A DNA stretch of 46,898 nucleotides from Iodobacter sp. (GTDB lineage Bacteria > Pseudomonadota > Gammaproteobacteria > Burkholderiales > Chitinibacteraceae): contig NZ_JANXSO010000038.1 in the NCBI RefSeq assembly GCF_025352645.1, forward strand, positions 1 through 46,898, in the 5' to 3' direction. Made by a program: the position numbers and the translations under genes. The stretch's first letter is position 1, and each line of letters begins with the position of its first letter. Below, piece after piece: positions 17,616-28,743 of the stretch. Below the pieces are notes generated by a model. The model did not search any database. It saw only the letters and a list, made by a program, of their open reading frames with translations, and was not told where the DNA came from.

Positions 17616-20600
17616 TTAGCCAACAAACTGACGGGCATTACGGAACATACGCATCCATGCGCCGTCATCCGCCCAATCGCTTGGGTGCCATGAGTTCTGC
17701 ACGGTGCGGAATACGCGTTCTGGGTGCGGCATCATAATGCTGAAGCGGCCGTCCAAGGTGGTGACACCGGCAATCCCCTGTGGGCTGCCGTTTGGATTAG
17801 CTGGGTAAGCTTCGGTGGTTTTACCGTGGCTATCCACATAGCGCATGGCAACCAGTGCCTTACTGATATCGCCTTGCTGGCTAAAGTTGGCAAAACCTTC
17901 GCCGTGTGAAATCACCACCGGCATACGGCTGCCAGCCATTTCGCTGAAGAAGAGCGATGGGGATTTAGTCAGCTCAGCCATCACCAAACGTGCTTCAAAC
18001 TGCTCGCTTTGATTACGGGTGAATTTAGGCCAGTGCTCAGCGCCTGGGATAATGCCGGAGAGATTCGCCATCATTTGGCAGCCATTACACACACCTAAAC
18101 CAAAGGTATCGCTTCTGCCAAAGAAGGCTTCAAACTGCGCGCGGGCTGCAGCATTAAACAGAATTGATTTAGCCCAACCTTCGCCAGCGCCCAGTACATC
18201 GCCGTAGCTAAAGCCACCGCAGGCGGCCAAGCCTTGAAAGTTTGCCAGTTGGACGCGGCCAGAAATGACATCGCTCATATGCACGTCCACGGCGGTAAAG
18301 CCAGCGCGGGTAAAGGCGGCGGCCATTTCTACGTGGCCATTTACACCCTGCTCACGCAGTACGGCGATTTTTGGGCGAATGCCGGTGGCAATAAAGGGCG
18401 CAGCGATGTCGATGTCTTGATCAAAGCTCAGCTTGGCGAATAAGCCTTTCTCATGCTTGTCGCTAAGGCGGGCGTATTCGGCATCTGCACACTCAGGGTT
18501 ATCGCGCAGGCGTTGAATGCGCCAGCTGGTTTCCGACCACGCTTTGTGCAGATCAATGCGTGACTCTTCAAGCACTAAGCGGTTACGCGCTTTAATCTTG
18601 AGTTTGTCATCGTGGTTGGTATTGCCAATCACATGCAGCTCGGAGCGGATATCCACATTGGCAAAGGCGGCGATCACGCTGGCGGTATCTGAGCGTTTGA
18701 CCTGCAATACCGCACCCAGCTCTTCATTAAATAACACGCCCATAACGCGTGCGTTGGCATCGCGTACCACGTCTTCCGCAGTGATTTCATCTTGCTGACG
18801 TTGACGACGACGACGCTCGATACACAGCTCATCAATTTCTAGAGTCACGCCCACATGGCTGGCAAACATCATTTCGGTGATCGTGGCAAATAGGCCGCCA
18901 TCAGAACGATCGTGATAGGCCAAGAGCTTGCCTTCCGCGTTCAGCTGTTGCACGGTTTCAAAGAATGATTTGAGGTGCGAAACATTCACAATATCGGGTG
19001 CTGAATTGCCGATTTGCTTGTAAACCTGCGCCAGTGCAGAGCCGCCTAGGCGGCACTTGCCATCGCCAAGATCGATCAGAATCAGATCGGTATCTACGCC
19101 GGTTTTTAGCTCTGGAGTCAGTGTTTTACGAACATCTGTAACCGGTGCAAAGGCAGAAATCACCAAGGAAAGCGGTGCAACTACTTGCTTTGCCTTGCCC
19201 GCTTCATCCCACACGGTTTTCATGGAAAGCGAATCTTTACCTACTGGAATCGATACGCCTAGCTCGCGGCATAGCTCTAAGCCAACCGCTTCTACGGTGT
19301 CATAAAGATTAGCGTCTTCACCTGTGTGCCCTGCGGCGGCCATCCAGTTTGCCGAAAGCTTAACGTCGGATAGCTGACGAATTGGCGCAGCGGCGATATT
19401 GGTTAAGGCTTCACCCACCGCCATACGGCCAGAGGCGGGGCCAGAAATCAGCGCCAACGGGGTGCGCTCGCCCATAGACATGGCTTCGCCAAGGTAGGAA
19501 TCGTAAGCCATCGCGGTAACCGCCACGTCGGCCACCGGCACTTGCCAAGGGCCAATCATCTGGTCGCGAGCAGTAAAACCGCCCACGGTGCGATCACCAA
19601 TATTAATCAGGAAGGATTTATCCGCAACCGATGGCAAGCGCAATACGCGGTAAGCGGCTTCTTTTAGCTCCAAGTCAGAAGCGTCAAAAGCAATCAGCTC
19701 AGGCGTAATCCGGCTCACGTCGCGCGTCATTTTTGGTGGCTTGCCGAGTAAGACATTCATCGGCATATCAACAGGCTTGTTGTCAAAATGATCGTCAGCC
19801 AGTACCAGTTGCTTTTCGTCGGTTACACGACCAACTACGGCAAAGGGGCAGCGCTCGCGCTCGCAAATCGCTTCAAACGCTAGCAAATCTTTAGGATCAA
19901 TCGCCAATACATAACGCTCTTGGCTTTCGTTCGACCAGATTTCCTTAGGCGCCATGCCTTTTTCTTCGATATTGACTTTACGCAGATTAAACACCGCGCC
20001 TTGGCCCGCATCGTTTACCAGCTCTGGGAAGGCATTAGAAATACCGCCCGCGCCTACGTCGTGAATCGATAATACCGGGTTATTTTTACCCAGCTGCCAG
20101 CAGCGATCGATTACTTCTTGGGCACGGCGTTGGATTTCTGGATTGCCGCGTTGTACCGAATCAAAATCTAGATTGGCAGCGTTGTCGCCCGTGGCCATCG
20201 AGCTGGCCGCGCTGCCGCCCATCCCAATCAGCATGCCGGGGCCGCCAATTTGGATCAGGAGCGAGCCATCTGGCAAGCCGTTTTTCTTAACGTGTAGGGC
20301 GCTGATATTGCCCAAACCACCGGCAATCATAATCGGCTTATGGTAGCCACGGCGCTCGCCGTTTAGGTCTTCTTCAAAGGTGCGGAAATAACCACAGATA
20401 TTTGGGCGGCCAAATTCATTATTAAATGCCGCCGCGCCAATCGGGCCTTCGATCATGATATCCAGAGCGCTGGCAATGCGATCTGGCTTGCCGTAAGGCT
20501 CTGCTTCCCAAGGCTGCTCGGCACCCGGAATATTTAAGTTAGATACGGTAAAGCCAGCCAAGCCCGCCTTAGGCTTAGAGCCACGGCCGGTTGCGCCTTC

Positions 20601-21566
20601 ATCGCGAATCTCACCACCCGAGCCAGTTGCGGCTCCTGCAAATGGGGAAATAGCGGTTGGGTGGTTATGCGTTTCCACCTTCATCAAAATATGGGTTTGT
20701 TCGGTGCTGAATGCGTATTCGGCGCTGCCTGCCTGTGGATAAAAGCGGCCGATTTCTGCGCCTTCAATCACCGAGGAGTTATCCGAATAAGCCACCACCG
20801 TGCCTGCTGGCGCTGCCTTATGCGTTTCGCGGATCATGCCAAACAGGCTGTAATCTTGCTTTTGGCCGTCGATAATAAAATCGGCGTTAAAAATCTTGTG
20901 GCGGCAGTGCTCAGAATTAGCCTGCGCAAACATGGTGAGCTCAACATCGCTTGGGTTACGACCTAGTTTGTTGAAGTTTTCTACCAAGTAATCAATTTCA
21001 TCGTCGCTCAGTGCCAAGCCAAATTCGCTATTGGCTTTGACCAGTGCGGCTTTGCCACCACCCAAGATATCGACAGTCAGAAAAGGCTTAGGCTCAAAGT
21101 GGCGGAATAATTCATTGCCCGCTTCCAAGCTGCTAAAGACTTCTTCAGTCATTCGGTCATGAATAAGCGGCAAGAGCAGATTACGCTCGGCGTTGGATAA
21201 AGCTTCACCATTACTCTTGCTGACATAAAACACTATGCCGCGTTCGATGCGGGCAATGTTGGTCAAGCCGCAGTGCTGGGCGATATCGGTGGCTTTAGAC
21301 GACCAAGGAGAAATTGTCCCCAAGCGTGGCAAGACCATAATCAAGCTGCCAGCAGTTAGCTCTGGCTTGGCTGGTTCGCCATAATGCAGAATTTTGCTGA
21401 GGATAGCCTGCTCGCCATCACTGAGCGGCGCACTGAGTTCGCAAAAGTGCCAATACTCAGCATAAATGCGGGCTGTGACGCCATGAGTGGCTAGGGCGGC
21501 GGTCAGTTTTTCGACCCGGAAAGATGAAAGCGCGGTACCGCCGCGCAATTTGAGAACGTCAGCCAT
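17616..21566 (-). CDS. purL: Phosphoribosylformylglycinamidine synthase
   Basis: A 1316-aa large-type PurL, similar to the 1295-aa E. coli enzyme. It converts FGAR, glutamine and ATP to FGAM in step four of purine synthesis. The N-terminal PurS-like region begins [17 protein letters not shown]. Two PurM-like halves follow (motifs [37 protein letters not shown]). The C-terminal class-I glutaminase has the nucleophile in GVCNGCQM and the His in HPERVFR. The start at 21566 fits the family N-terminus; a longer frame to 21614 adds a non-conserved stretch. It is monocistronic, with a terminator at 17567-17599. Confidence 0.97.
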   Translation of the reverse strand: MADVLKLRGGTALSSFRVEKLTAALATHGVTARIYAEYWHFCELSAPLSDGEQAILSKILHYGEPAKPELTAGSLIMVLPRLGTISPWSSKATDIAQHCGLTNIARIERGIVFYVSKSNGEALSNAERNLLLPLIHDRMTEEVFSSLEAGNELFRHFEPKPFLTVDILGGGKAALVKANSEFGLALSDDEIDYLVENFNKLGRNPSDVELTMFAQANSEHCRHKIFNADFIIDGQKQDYSLFGMIRETHKAAPAGTVVAYSDNSSVIEGAEIGRFYPQAGSAEYAFSTEQTHILMKVETHNHPTAISPFAGAATGSGGEIRDEGATGRGSKPKAGLAGFTVSNLNIPGAEQPWEAEPYGKPDRIASALDIMIEGPIGAAAFNNEFGRPNICGYFRTFEEDLNGERRGYHKPIMIAGGLGNISALHVKKNGLPDGSLLIQIGGPGMLIGMGGSAASSMATGDNAANLDFDSVQRGNPEIQRRAQEVIDRCWQLGKNNPVLSIHDVGAGGISNAFPELVNDAGQGAVFNLRKVNIEEKGMAPKEIWSNESQERYVLAIDPKDLLAFEAICERERCPFAVVGRVTDEKQLVLADDHFDNKPVDMPMNVLLGKPPKMTRDVSRITPELIAFDASDLELKEAAYRVLRLPSVADKSFLINIGDRTVGGFTARDQMIGPWQVPVADVAVTAMAYDSYLGEAMSMGERTPLALISGPASGRMAVGEALTNIAAAPIRQLSDVKLSANWMAAAGHTGEDANLYDTVEAVGLELCRELGVSIPVGKDSLSMKTVWDEAGKAKQVVAPLSLVISAFAPVTDVRKTLTPELKTGVDTDLILIDLGDGKCRLGGSALAQVYKQIGNSAPDIVNVSHLKSFFETVQQLNAEGKLLAYHDRSDGGLFATITEMMFASHVGVTLEIDELCIERRRRQRQQDEITAEDVVRDANARVMGVLFNEELGAVLQVKRSDTASVIAAFANVDIRSELHVIGNTNHDDKLKIKARNRLVLEESRIDLHKAWSETSWRIQRLRDNPECADAEYARLSDKHEKGLFAKLSFDQDIDIAAPFIATGIRPKIAVLREQGVNGHVEMAAAFTRAGFTAVDVHMSDVISGRVQLANFQGLAACGGFSYGDVLGAGEGWAKSILFNAAARAQFEAFFGRSDTFGLGVCNGCQMMANLSGIIPGAEHWPKFTRNQSEQFEARLVMAELTKSPSLFFSEMAGSRMPVVISHGEGFANFSQQGDISKALVAMRYVDSHGKTTEAYPANPNGSPQGIAGVTTLDGRFSIMMPHPERVFRTVQNSWHPSDWADDGAWMRMFRNARQFVG

Positions 21567-21802
21567 GTCTTTGATCTTGTCTGGAAAGCCTCGGGAAGTC
21601 GTAATGATACCCAAAAACGACCTGATTTGCCTTGAATATCGGCGACTGATTGCTAACTATGTGGAATTTTTAGCAGGGTAGACTGACGAAGTAAAGCATT
21701 TATCTTGCTTTTACTTACTGTTAGTTTTTATTAATATTTATATATTCTGAATTAATTAATAGGCGTTAAGGCGCTCTAATCAATGAGTTTGTTTGAAATG
21801 TA

Positions 21803-21832
21803 ACAAAGCCCAGCATTGAGACTGGGCTTTGT
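21803..21832 (-). terminator. Hairpin downstream of the TonB-dependent receptor gene
   Basis: ACAAAGCCCAG and CTGGGCTTTGT form a perfect 11-bp stem with an eight-base loop, 26 bases beyond the stop codon. The following minus-strand sequence is not a clean T-run, so termination may be weak or the hairpin may protect the 3' end. Confidence 0.65.
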
Positions 21833-21857
21833 ATATGGGCAAATGTTTGCCGTGGTT

Positions 21858-24575
21858 TTAGAACTTGTAGCTACCACTCATGTAGAAAGAACGCATCATT
21901 GGGTCTGTGTAACGTGGGTCGTAGCCATTTTGGTGGCCATTACCCGTACGCAAGCTCATTGGTGGTTCAGTATTTAAGATGTTTTTAACACCCGCACGAA
22001 TTTCAAATGCTTTATTGATGTTGTAAGTACCTTGCCAATCCATGGTGGTGTAGCTTGGTACATCCAAGGTAATCAGCTCATTTTTACCAGTGGCTAAATT
22101 ACGTACAGATGCGGTTGTATCGCCATAGCCTGAGCGGAAGCTGATAGTAAGCGCATTATTGAATGCACCTGTTTTTAGCGCTGTCGTTAGTTTGATGATA
22201 TTGCGGAACGATACGGCATTGTTTTCACCAGTATGGCCTAGGCTATCTGTCCAATCGTTATCTGTACCTGCACGAGTATAGGATGAATCAATGAGATAAG
22301 TCCCGGATAAAGTGCCTGATAAGGTGCCAAAATCAAACTTGTAATTACCGTTGAAATCCCAGTCGATACCTTGAGTATGAGATTGGCCAATATTCATGGA
22401 CATGCTTTTAAATGCCCAGTACATGTCGCCAGTGCCTGCTTCTGCACTAGGCGTAAATAAGCTGGCGTATTTAGCTGGATCGCTAAAAGCCAGCTCTTGG
22501 CTAACTGCCGACACTTGGTTAGTGATGGTTACATCCCAAAGATCTGCACCAAATGAGAAGTTTGATGTTGGTTCAAAGCGGAAACCAATGGTGTATTGCT
22601 CTGACTCTTCAGGTTTTAGGCTTTGATTACCGCCTTTAAGCATATCGTATGCAGAGATCGTTGCTGGTTTGCAGTATGGAGTATTAGGAAATGGACAAGT
22701 ATTTGTTTGAGTTACCCCAAACGCTACCAAAGGCTGTGCAATATCCAGCATATCTGGTGCTTTAAAGCCTGTACCAATCGAGCCACGAATTAGCAAAGAT
22801 TTAGTTGGCTGATAACGGGCAGACAGTTTATAGGTGCTCGCCGCCATGTCTTCGCCCATGGTGGTGCCGGTAATACCATTATCAATTTTATTGATATTGT
22901 CGTAACGCAATGCCGCGCTGACTTCTAAATCTTGCACGATAGGCATAAGTAATTCTGCAGATAGGCCATAGGTAGCACGGTGCATATCGTAAGCTGGGAT
23001 ATCATTAAAGGCATAAATTTTGCCGTTGGCAGATGGGGATTGCTCATAACGATAGTCTCGATAATCCGCTCCAATCCCAATGCTGGCTGCACCTCCTGGT
23101 AGAGTAAACACTTCACTAGAGGCTTTGGCATCGATGCCTTTCAGTGTGGTGGATGCGGTGCGAACTGCACCATTAAAAATAGAATTTCTAATCAGCTGCT
23201 TAGTCGCGTCAGATTGTGAGCCAATCGGGGCGAATGGATCGAAAGATCCTTTTGCTAACATATCGCGGAATTCAGTATCTTTCATATAGCCGCCAACATA
23301 ACGCTCTTCCAGCTCATTGCGGGACCAGGTTAAGGCGGTATTCCAGCTCCAGCCTAGTGCTTCTCCCTCAGCACCAGCAACAAAGTGGTTAGAGTCAGTC
23401 AGCGTCTGGGTATCACGAGTGCCCCAGTCGTAGGTGCGGTAAGTAACCCCCACTTTTTTTACATCTAGATCTTGTGCTGCATTGAGGTATGGTTTGATAG
23501 ATTGGGTGTAATAAGGTGATGTTTTGTCAAAATTAATCGATACAGCATTCGGTGCAATACGGGCGGTCAGGTCATAGCGTGATAGAGCTATATCGCCAAA
23601 GAACTTGAGGTTATCGTTTACTTTGAACTGAGTATTAGCAAATAAACTGTCTCGTTTTGATTCTGGATAGATTTCAATGGTATTTACAAAGTCAAAACCA
23701 CATGCATCTTTAGTGGTTAAACTTGGGACGTTTAATTCACCGCAATTGCCATTTTTTTTCAGGCCAGGGTTAAAGGTTTTATTAGGATTAGTTTTTGAAT
23801 CTTTGAATTGAACCGTTGCATTACCTGGAACAGATGATGGGCTGGTTTTATCAAAAATATAGTTATTACCGTTGTAGCTCACTGGCAAATAAGCGGTTTT
23901 AGCAAAGTCACGATCTTTAGCTTTGAGCGGAGTTTGTTCGTCGTGGCGGTAAGAAATCAAAGTGTTAAAGCCATCTTCATCCAGATTGCCAAAGCCGTAG
24001 GTGAGCGATGTGTTCCAAGAAGAGCCGCCGCCTGATTGCTGTGGCGCATTGTAGCTAGCATCAACTTGACCACCTTGCAGGTTTTTCTTGGTAATAAAGT
24101 TAATTACACCGGCAATCGCATCTGAGCCATAAACTGCCGAAGCGCCATCGGTAAGCACTTCGATGCGCTCAATTGCACTCATTGGGATGGCGTTTAAGTT
24201 AACACTGCTGCCCGAGCCTTGTGGGGCGACGCGACGTCCATTGAGTAAAACTAAGGTGTAAGACTGGCCAATATCGTGCAGTGAGGCAAATACGCTACCA
24301 CCCGAGTTAGTGCCATTTGCCGTTGCTGCAACAGAAAAGCCTTGCATAGCAGGAATGTTTTGCAGCAATTCAGCAACGTTAGTGGCCCCTGATCGAACAA
24401 TTTCTTCTCTGGATATTTGCTGAACCGGTAAAGCGCCTTCTTTAACGATGCGCTTAATGCTGGAACCCGTTACTTCAACGCGTTGTACTTTATTTGGCGA
24501 GTCTTCGGCTACTGCAAAAGATACGTAGCTGATGCTCGCTAGCGCGAGGGCTAAGGCTTTGATTGGGAATTTCAT
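21858..24575 (-). CDS. TonB-dependent outer-membrane receptor
   Basis: A 905-aa receptor with a signal peptide (MKFPIKALALALASISYVSFAVA). A TonB-box-like RVEVTGSSIKRI leads into the plug domain (VAELLQNIPA, LVLLNGRRVAPQGSG, IERIEVLTDGASAVYGSDAI). A 22-strand barrel fills the rest and ends SGSYKF with a terminal Phe. Its plug resembles receptors for organic substrates rather than classical siderophore receptors. It is divergent from the GH20 chitobiase gene, so uptake of chito-oligosaccharides is a reasonable guess, not shown. I saw no clear Fur box in the 325-base gap. Confidence 0.9.
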   Translation of the reverse strand: MKFPIKALALALASISYVSFAVAEDSPNKVQRVEVTGSSIKRIVKEGALPVQQISREEIVRSGATNVAELLQNIPAMQGFSVAATANGTNSGGSVFASLHDIGQSYTLVLLNGRRVAPQGSGSSVNLNAIPMSAIERIEVLTDGASAVYGSDAIAGVINFITKKNLQGGQVDASYNAPQQSGGGSSWNTSLTYGFGNLDEDGFNTLISYRHDEQTPLKAKDRDFAKTAYLPVSYNGNNYIFDKTSPSSVPGNATVQFKDSKTNPNKTFNPGLKKNGNCGELNVPSLTTKDACGFDFVNTIEIYPESKRDSLFANTQFKVNDNLKFFGDIALSRYDLTARIAPNAVSINFDKTSPYYTQSIKPYLNAAQDLDVKKVGVTYRTYDWGTRDTQTLTDSNHFVAGAEGEALGWSWNTALTWSRNELEERYVGGYMKDTEFRDMLAKGSFDPFAPIGSQSDATKQLIRNSIFNGAVRTASTTLKGIDAKASSEVFTLPGGAASIGIGADYRDYRYEQSPSANGKIYAFNDIPAYDMHRATYGLSAELLMPIVQDLEVSAALRYDNINKIDNGITGTTMGEDMAASTYKLSARYQPTKSLLIRGSIGTGFKAPDMLDIAQPLVAFGVTQTNTCPFPNTPYCKPATISAYDMLKGGNQSLKPEESEQYTIGFRFEPTSNFSFGADLWDVTITNQVSAVSQELAFSDPAKYASLFTPSAEAGTGDMYWAFKSMSMNIGQSHTQGIDWDFNGNYKFDFGTLSGTLSGTYLIDSSYTRAGTDNDWTDSLGHTGENNAVSFRNIIKLTTALKTGAFNNALTISFRSGYGDTTASVRNLATGKNELITLDVPSYTTMDWQGTYNINKAFEIRAGVKNILNTEPPMSLRTGNGHQNGYDPRYTDPMMRSFYMSGSYKF

Positions 24576-24900
24576 CTCTGATCCTAGGTAACGACTTTGC
24601 TTTTTTTGGAGGCGCTTGTAAGTAAGCGATTAACCAGATCGTAACAATTACCTAGTAAATATTCCCGCTTTAAATGAGGTGGCTTGTTATTTGTTGCGTC
24701 TTTATGACACTAGGAGCAATGAAATGGCGTGGAGTGCCTGCTATCGAGGGGGTTTGGGTTTGTTGTGTGCTCTATCTGGCCTTAGCAATTCCGCAATACA
24801 AGCAAAGTCCTCGCTGTTTTCGCAGGGTGAATGCTTCTAAACTCTTTGTGCGCTGTTGAGCGTGATGTTTTCAAAAAAATCATAGGGACGGGGAGACAAG
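24576..24900. other. Divergent intergenic region, TonB receptor / chitobiase
   Basis: The 325 bases should contain the two divergent promoters. A 61-codon ORF (24674-24859) has no ribosome-binding site and unlikely composition, and is not called. No strong palindrome or Fur-type box was found. Confidence 0.4.
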
Positions 24901-27378
24901 ATGACGCAGCCAGCCGGTGCACAATTGCAGCTAAAGTGGGAATGCCTGACTAATCATTACGAGGGAGACCATTTTTTAGCCGAGCTTACTATTACTAATC
25001 TTTCTGATGTGGCGTTAACGGGGCAAGATTGGGCGCTGTATTTTAATAGCTGCCGCAAGATTAAGCCGGAAAGTGTGCAAGGTGGTTTTTGCGTTGAGCA
25101 TGTAAATGGCGATCTTTCCCGTTTTATACCTTCAGCAGAGTTTGCAGGTTTAGCTGCGGGCGAATCGGTGGTGATTCGCTATCAAGGCCTGTTGTGGGTG
25201 ATTAATGAAACGGACGCTCCGCTGGGGTTTTATATTGTTTATAAAAACGAAATAGCCGAAGCGATGGGGGATCCAGAGATCGTGCCTTTTAGCCGACCAG
25301 AGCAATGTAATCGCAGCCTTAGCGATCAAGTGCCGACCATGACGGCAGCATTACGCTTTGAAGAAAATAAAGCGCTCACCCTGCTCGCAAGTCATACCGT
25401 GGGCAAGATTACCCCCACCCCCTTGGAGGCCAGCTGGGCCGCAGGTGAATTCCTGATTACGGCGCGTACTTTGATTGTGCACAGCGAGCCTTTGGCTAAA
25501 GAGGCGGCGTTTTTGCGTGCAGCGCTGAGGGATGTCAGTGGGGTAGAGCTGCAAAGAGCCAGCACTGGCGCGGGGATTACCCTAAAAATTGGCGCGATCA
25601 GCGTGGCAGAAAGTGGCGCGCCGCTAGAGGCATATCTATTAGAAATTAGCGCGGCGGGCATTGTTATTACCGGCGCTAGCCCAGCAGGGGTGATGAACGG
25701 GATTCAATCGCTGCGCCAGTTGCTACCGGTGGATAGCTACCAGAATCCACAAGCCGAGCTGGCGGTGCCATTGGGCCGAGTATTGGACGCGCCACGCTTT
25801 GCTTATCGCGGCATGCACTTGGATGTGGGCCGTAATTTTGCGAGCAAAGAAACGGTGCTGCGCTTACTTGATTGCATGGCGCTGTATAAGCTAAATAAAT
25901 TTCACTTTCACCTCACCGATGACGAGGGCTGGCGCTTAGAGATTCCATCCTTGCCCGAGCTTACTGAGCTTGGCTCCTTGCGTGGCTTTAGCGTGGGCGA
26001 AAAAACCAGTTTATTGCCTAGCTTTGGCTCGGGTGCTGAAGTGGCAGGATCAGCGGGGACGGGTTTTTATACTCGGGCCGAGTTTATCGAGATCTTACAA
26101 TTTGCCACGGCCCGTCATATCGAAGTGATCCCAGAAATCGACGTGCCAGGCCATGCCCGTGCTGCGATTAAGGCGATGGAGCTGCGTTATGAGCGCTTAA
26201 AAGCAGCGGGTGATTTGGCGGGGGCAGAGGAATATTTGCTGAGTGATTTCAACGATCAATCCAAGTATGAATCGGTGCAGCTCTGGCGCGACAATGTGAT
26301 GTGTATTGGTCAGGAATCTTGCTACCGCTTTATTGAAACGGTGCTGGTGGATATGAAGGCGATGTTTGCTGAGGCTGGCGCACCACTCACTACCATGCAC
26401 ACTGGCGGGGATGAAGTGCCGCATGGCGCGTGGGAAGGCTCGCCAATCTGCCAAGCCTTTATGCAAGAGCAGGGTATGGAGTCGATTCAAGCGCTGCAAA
26501 ATTACTTTTTAGCCCGTTATCGCACTATTTTGCAAAAGCATAATCTGGTGTTTGGCGGCTGGGAAGAAATTGCGCTGTCTAAGCAAGACGGCAAGCATGG
26601 CCCCAATCCTGAGTTTATTGAGGCTAAGTTCCAGACCTATATCTGGAACAATATTTGGGGCTGGGGGCAGGAAGATATTGCTTACCAATTAGCTAATGCG
26701 GGCTATCAGGTGGTGCTGTCGAACGTGACCAATCTTTACTTTGATTTGTCTTACGCCAAAGATCCGCAAGAGCCAGGCTATTACTGGGGCGGCTTTATTG
26801 AAACGCGTGGCGCTTATGAGTTTTGCCCTTTGGATATTTACACTACGGCCACGGTTGATCTATTGGGCAAGCCATTAGATGTGAGCAAAGTGGCGCAAAT
26901 GCAGCGTTTAACGCCAGCAGGTAAACAAAACGTATTGGGGATTCAAGGCCAACTGTGGGGCGAAAATACCCGCAATCAAACGCGGGTTGAATATTTGGCC
27001 ATGCCACGGGTGATTGCTTTGGCAGAGCGGGCTTGGGCGGTAGATCCAGCTTGGACTTCGCTTGCAAATAAAGCTGAGCGTGATGCCAAAATGGATGCCG
27101 ATTGGAACCAGTTTGCCAATCGCTTAGGCCAACGTGAATTGCCCCGCCTAGATGGCTTTTTAGGTGGTTATGGCTACCGTATCCCGCTGCCGGGCGTGCA
27201 ATGCACAGATGGCTTAGTCGCTTTGAATGTGTCCGCACCAGGCTTGGCTTTGCGTTATACCTTGGATGGCAGCGAGCCAACTGCCACGTCCACGCTATAT
27301 ACCGCCCCATTTTCTGCCAATGGGGTCGTCAAAGCCGCCGCATTTAGCCGTAGTGGGCGTAAGAGTAGAACAGTTTAA
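24901..27378 (+). CDS. Beta-N-acetylhexosaminidase (chitobiase), GH20
   Basis: An 825-aa chitobiase-type enzyme that releases N-acetylglucosamine from chitobiose and short chitin oligomers. Domains in order are a CHB_HEX carbohydrate-binding fold (about 10-160), GH20b (about 175-295), a GH20 TIM barrel (about 299-720; FHFHLTDDEGWRLEIP, and the catalytic Asp504-Glu505 in HTGGDEVP) and a C-terminal CHB_HEX_C fold (about 745-825). GGGGAG precedes the start, and a TAG stop five codons upstream fixes it. No signal peptide or lipobox is visible, unlike the exported Serratia and Vibrio chitobiases. The enzyme may act in the cytoplasm on imported chitobiose, perhaps with the divergent TonB receptor. 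Confidence 0.93.
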   Translation: MTQPAGAQLQLKWECLTNHYEGDHFLAELTITNLSDVALTGQDWALYFNSCRKIKPESVQGGFCVEHVNGDLSRFIPSAEFAGLAAGESVVIRYQGLLWVINETDAPLGFYIVYKNEIAEAMGDPEIVPFSRPEQCNRSLSDQVPTMTAALRFEENKALTLLASHTVGKITPTPLEASWAAGEFLITARTLIVHSEPLAKEAAFLRAALRDVSGVELQRASTGAGITLKIGAISVAESGAPLEAYLLEISAAGIVITGASPAGVMNGIQSLRQLLPVDSYQNPQAELAVPLGRVLDAPRFAYRGMHLDVGRNFASKETVLRLLDCMALYKLNKFHFHLTDDEGWRLEIPSLPELTELGSLRGFSVGEKTSLLPSFGSGAEVAGSAGTGFYTRAEFIEILQFATARHIEVIPEIDVPGHARAAIKAMELRYERLKAAGDLAGAEEYLLSDFNDQSKYESVQLWRDNVMCIGQESCYRFIETVLVDMKAMFAEAGAPLTTMHTGGDEVPHGAWEGSPICQAFMQEQGMESIQALQNYFLARYRTILQKHNLVFGGWEEIALSKQDGKHGPNPEFIEAKFQTYIWNNIWGWGQEDIAYQLANAGYQVVLSNVTNLYFDLSYAKDPQEPGYYWGGFIETRGAYEFCPLDIYTTATVDLLGKPLDVSKVAQMQRLTPAGKQNVLGIQGQLWGENTRNQTRVEYLAMPRVIALAERAWAVDPAWTSLANKAERDAKMDADWNQFANRLGQRELPRLDGFLGGYGYRIPLPGVQCTDGLVALNVSAPGLALRYTLDGSEPTATSTLYTAPFSANGVVKAAAFSRSGRKSRTV

Positions 27379-27456
27379 TGTAGGGTGGGCGAGATTTTTG
27401 CCCACGCGTTTTTAGAGCGCGGTATGGGCGGGTTTTAAACCCGCCCTTACACCCGC
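27379..27456. repeat. Pair of GC-rich palindromes
   Basis: A copy of the GGGTGGGC...GCCCACGCG family is followed by GGGCGGGTTTTAAACCCGCCC (27426-27446), a strong hairpin. It fills the gap between the converging chitobiase and C15-like genes and may stop transcripts from both sides. Confidence 0.75.
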
Positions 27457-28590
27457 CTATTTCGCCAGCGCAGCCTTTAGCAGCTCTGCTATTTGCTGAA
27501 CAATCGCCGCTTCTTTATCCGCGTCATATTGCTTAATGGCTGGGGTATGAATATGGCCAACTGGGATTTTTACTCCAAGCTGATCGCGTAAACGCAGGCT
27601 GCGGTAGGAAATCTCATTGGATAAATAGCCGCCGCCCGATCCTTCTACCGACACTTCTTTTGCCAATTCGGCTAAATTCTTTGGGCAAAACTCTTTTTGG
27701 CGCAGGCTGCTGATGGTGCAGTTGTCATGCACGCTAAAGGGCTGTTGCACGGCCAACATCGCTTTGGCGGGCAGGCCAAACTCTACAAACTCGGCACCGG
27801 CCAAGGTTGATCCCTTGAGCAGGGGTAACACGGGATTTTTTAGCGTGCCGCCGGTTTTAATATTCAAATTATCCGGAAAATCAGCCGAGCGGCGCAGGCC
27901 TGGATAGCGCTCTAAATCAAAATCTTTGCGCCCCATGCTGACGGTGACGATCAAATCTACGGGCAATTTAAAATAGGGCGTAAGTAGATCTTCTACAAAA
28001 CCAGCATCAAAATCGGCAAAGCGTACCGGTGCAATTGCGGTTTCAATTTGCGCCTGCTGGCCATTCACTTCTATAAATTTACCATCGAGCAGCAGCGCGG
28101 CTAGGCCAGATGGGTTGCTTTGATTAATGTTTCTATCCAGTAAAAATGGATCAAATCCCGTCAGCAGAATGCGTTTTACTCCATTGGTGTAGCGGATATC
28201 TTGAGTGCCACGGCTGCTTTGCTCAAATAGGGCTAACCAGCTATTTCGCTGCGTCGTATCAGCATCAAAGCCAATCTTGCCATCGCGGATTTGCTGAGTC
28301 ATCGCGAGGCGAGCCCAGTAAAGTGGCCTATCGTCTGTGGTTTGCCGTGCTTGCTGGCGGGCATTACTCCAAAGCGCCTGCCCTGCACTGATTAACAGTG
28401 TATCGACTTCTGGGCTATTTTTTGCCGTGGCTAAGTCGCTGCCAAGTTTGCTGATTTGTGTCTCAAAAGGCGCTAGCAAATGTGGCATGGCCGACTGGGC
28501 CGCATCTAAGCGTTTTTCTTCCACACTGGCCGCAAGGCTATGGGCGCTAACAATCAGGCTAAGACAGAGGCTGGCCGCTTTTAATCTCAT
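27457..28590 (-). CDS. Exported pyroglutamyl-peptidase-like (C15 fold) protein, Cys-to-Ser
   Basis: A 377-aa protein with a signal peptide (MRLKAASLCLSLIVSAHSLAA). After about 120 residues unique to this form, a C15 peptidase core appears: LLTGFDPF (142-149), the Glu-bearing segment DFDLERYPGLRR (Glu227), and GHIHTP (His348). The nucleophile Cys of pyroglutamyl peptidase I, in the family motif CNxxxY, aligns with Ser324 in GGYLSNEISYRSL. The family is normally about 215 aa and cytoplasmic, so this is a long, exported variant. It may be inactive, may use Ser, or may act on a different bond. Its neighbours (chitobiase, sodB) do not suggest a pathway. Confidence 0.75.
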   Translation of the reverse strand: MRLKAASLCLSLIVSAHSLAASVEEKRLDAAQSAMPHLLAPFETQISKLGSDLATAKNSPEVDTLLISAGQALWSNARQQARQTTDDRPLYWARLAMTQQIRDGKIGFDADTTQRNSWLALFEQSSRGTQDIRYTNGVKRILLTGFDPFLLDRNINQSNPSGLAALLLDGKFIEVNGQQAQIETAIAPVRFADFDAGFVEDLLTPYFKLPVDLIVTVSMGRKDFDLERYPGLRRSADFPDNLNIKTGGTLKNPVLPLLKGSTLAGAEFVEFGLPAKAMLAVQQPFSVHDNCTISSLRQKEFCPKNLAELAKEVSVEGSGGGYLSNEISYRSLRLRDQLGVKIPVGHIHTPAIKQYDADKEAAIVQQIAELLKAALAK

Positions 28591-28662
28591 TTAAGTTTAT
28601 CCGCTAGGGTCACTATTAAGTGCGAAAGCATAAGCTGATCGCTCATTTGATCGATATAAAAA

Positions 28663-28735
28663 AACGCCTAGGCTCACATACTGTTGTATGTAAGCGCCAG
28701 ACGTTATTGTAGCGGCACGGCATGCCGTGCCCTTT
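28663..28735. repeat. Two intergenic palindromes upstream of the C15-like gene
   Basis: 28663-28705 is an imperfect inverted repeat (AACGCCTAGGCTCACATAC against GTATGTAAGCGCCAGACGTT). 28714-28731 is the palindrome GGCACGGCATGCCGTGCC, related to the one near 14650-14670. They sit between the sodB stop and the C15-like gene. Confidence 0.65.
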
Positions 28736-28743
28736 AATCTCAA

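Noticed and set aside
24674-24859. 61-codon ORF in the TonB receptor/chitobiase gap
   Set aside because: No ribosome-binding site, Cys/Trp-rich unlikely composition, and it occupies the divergent promoter region.
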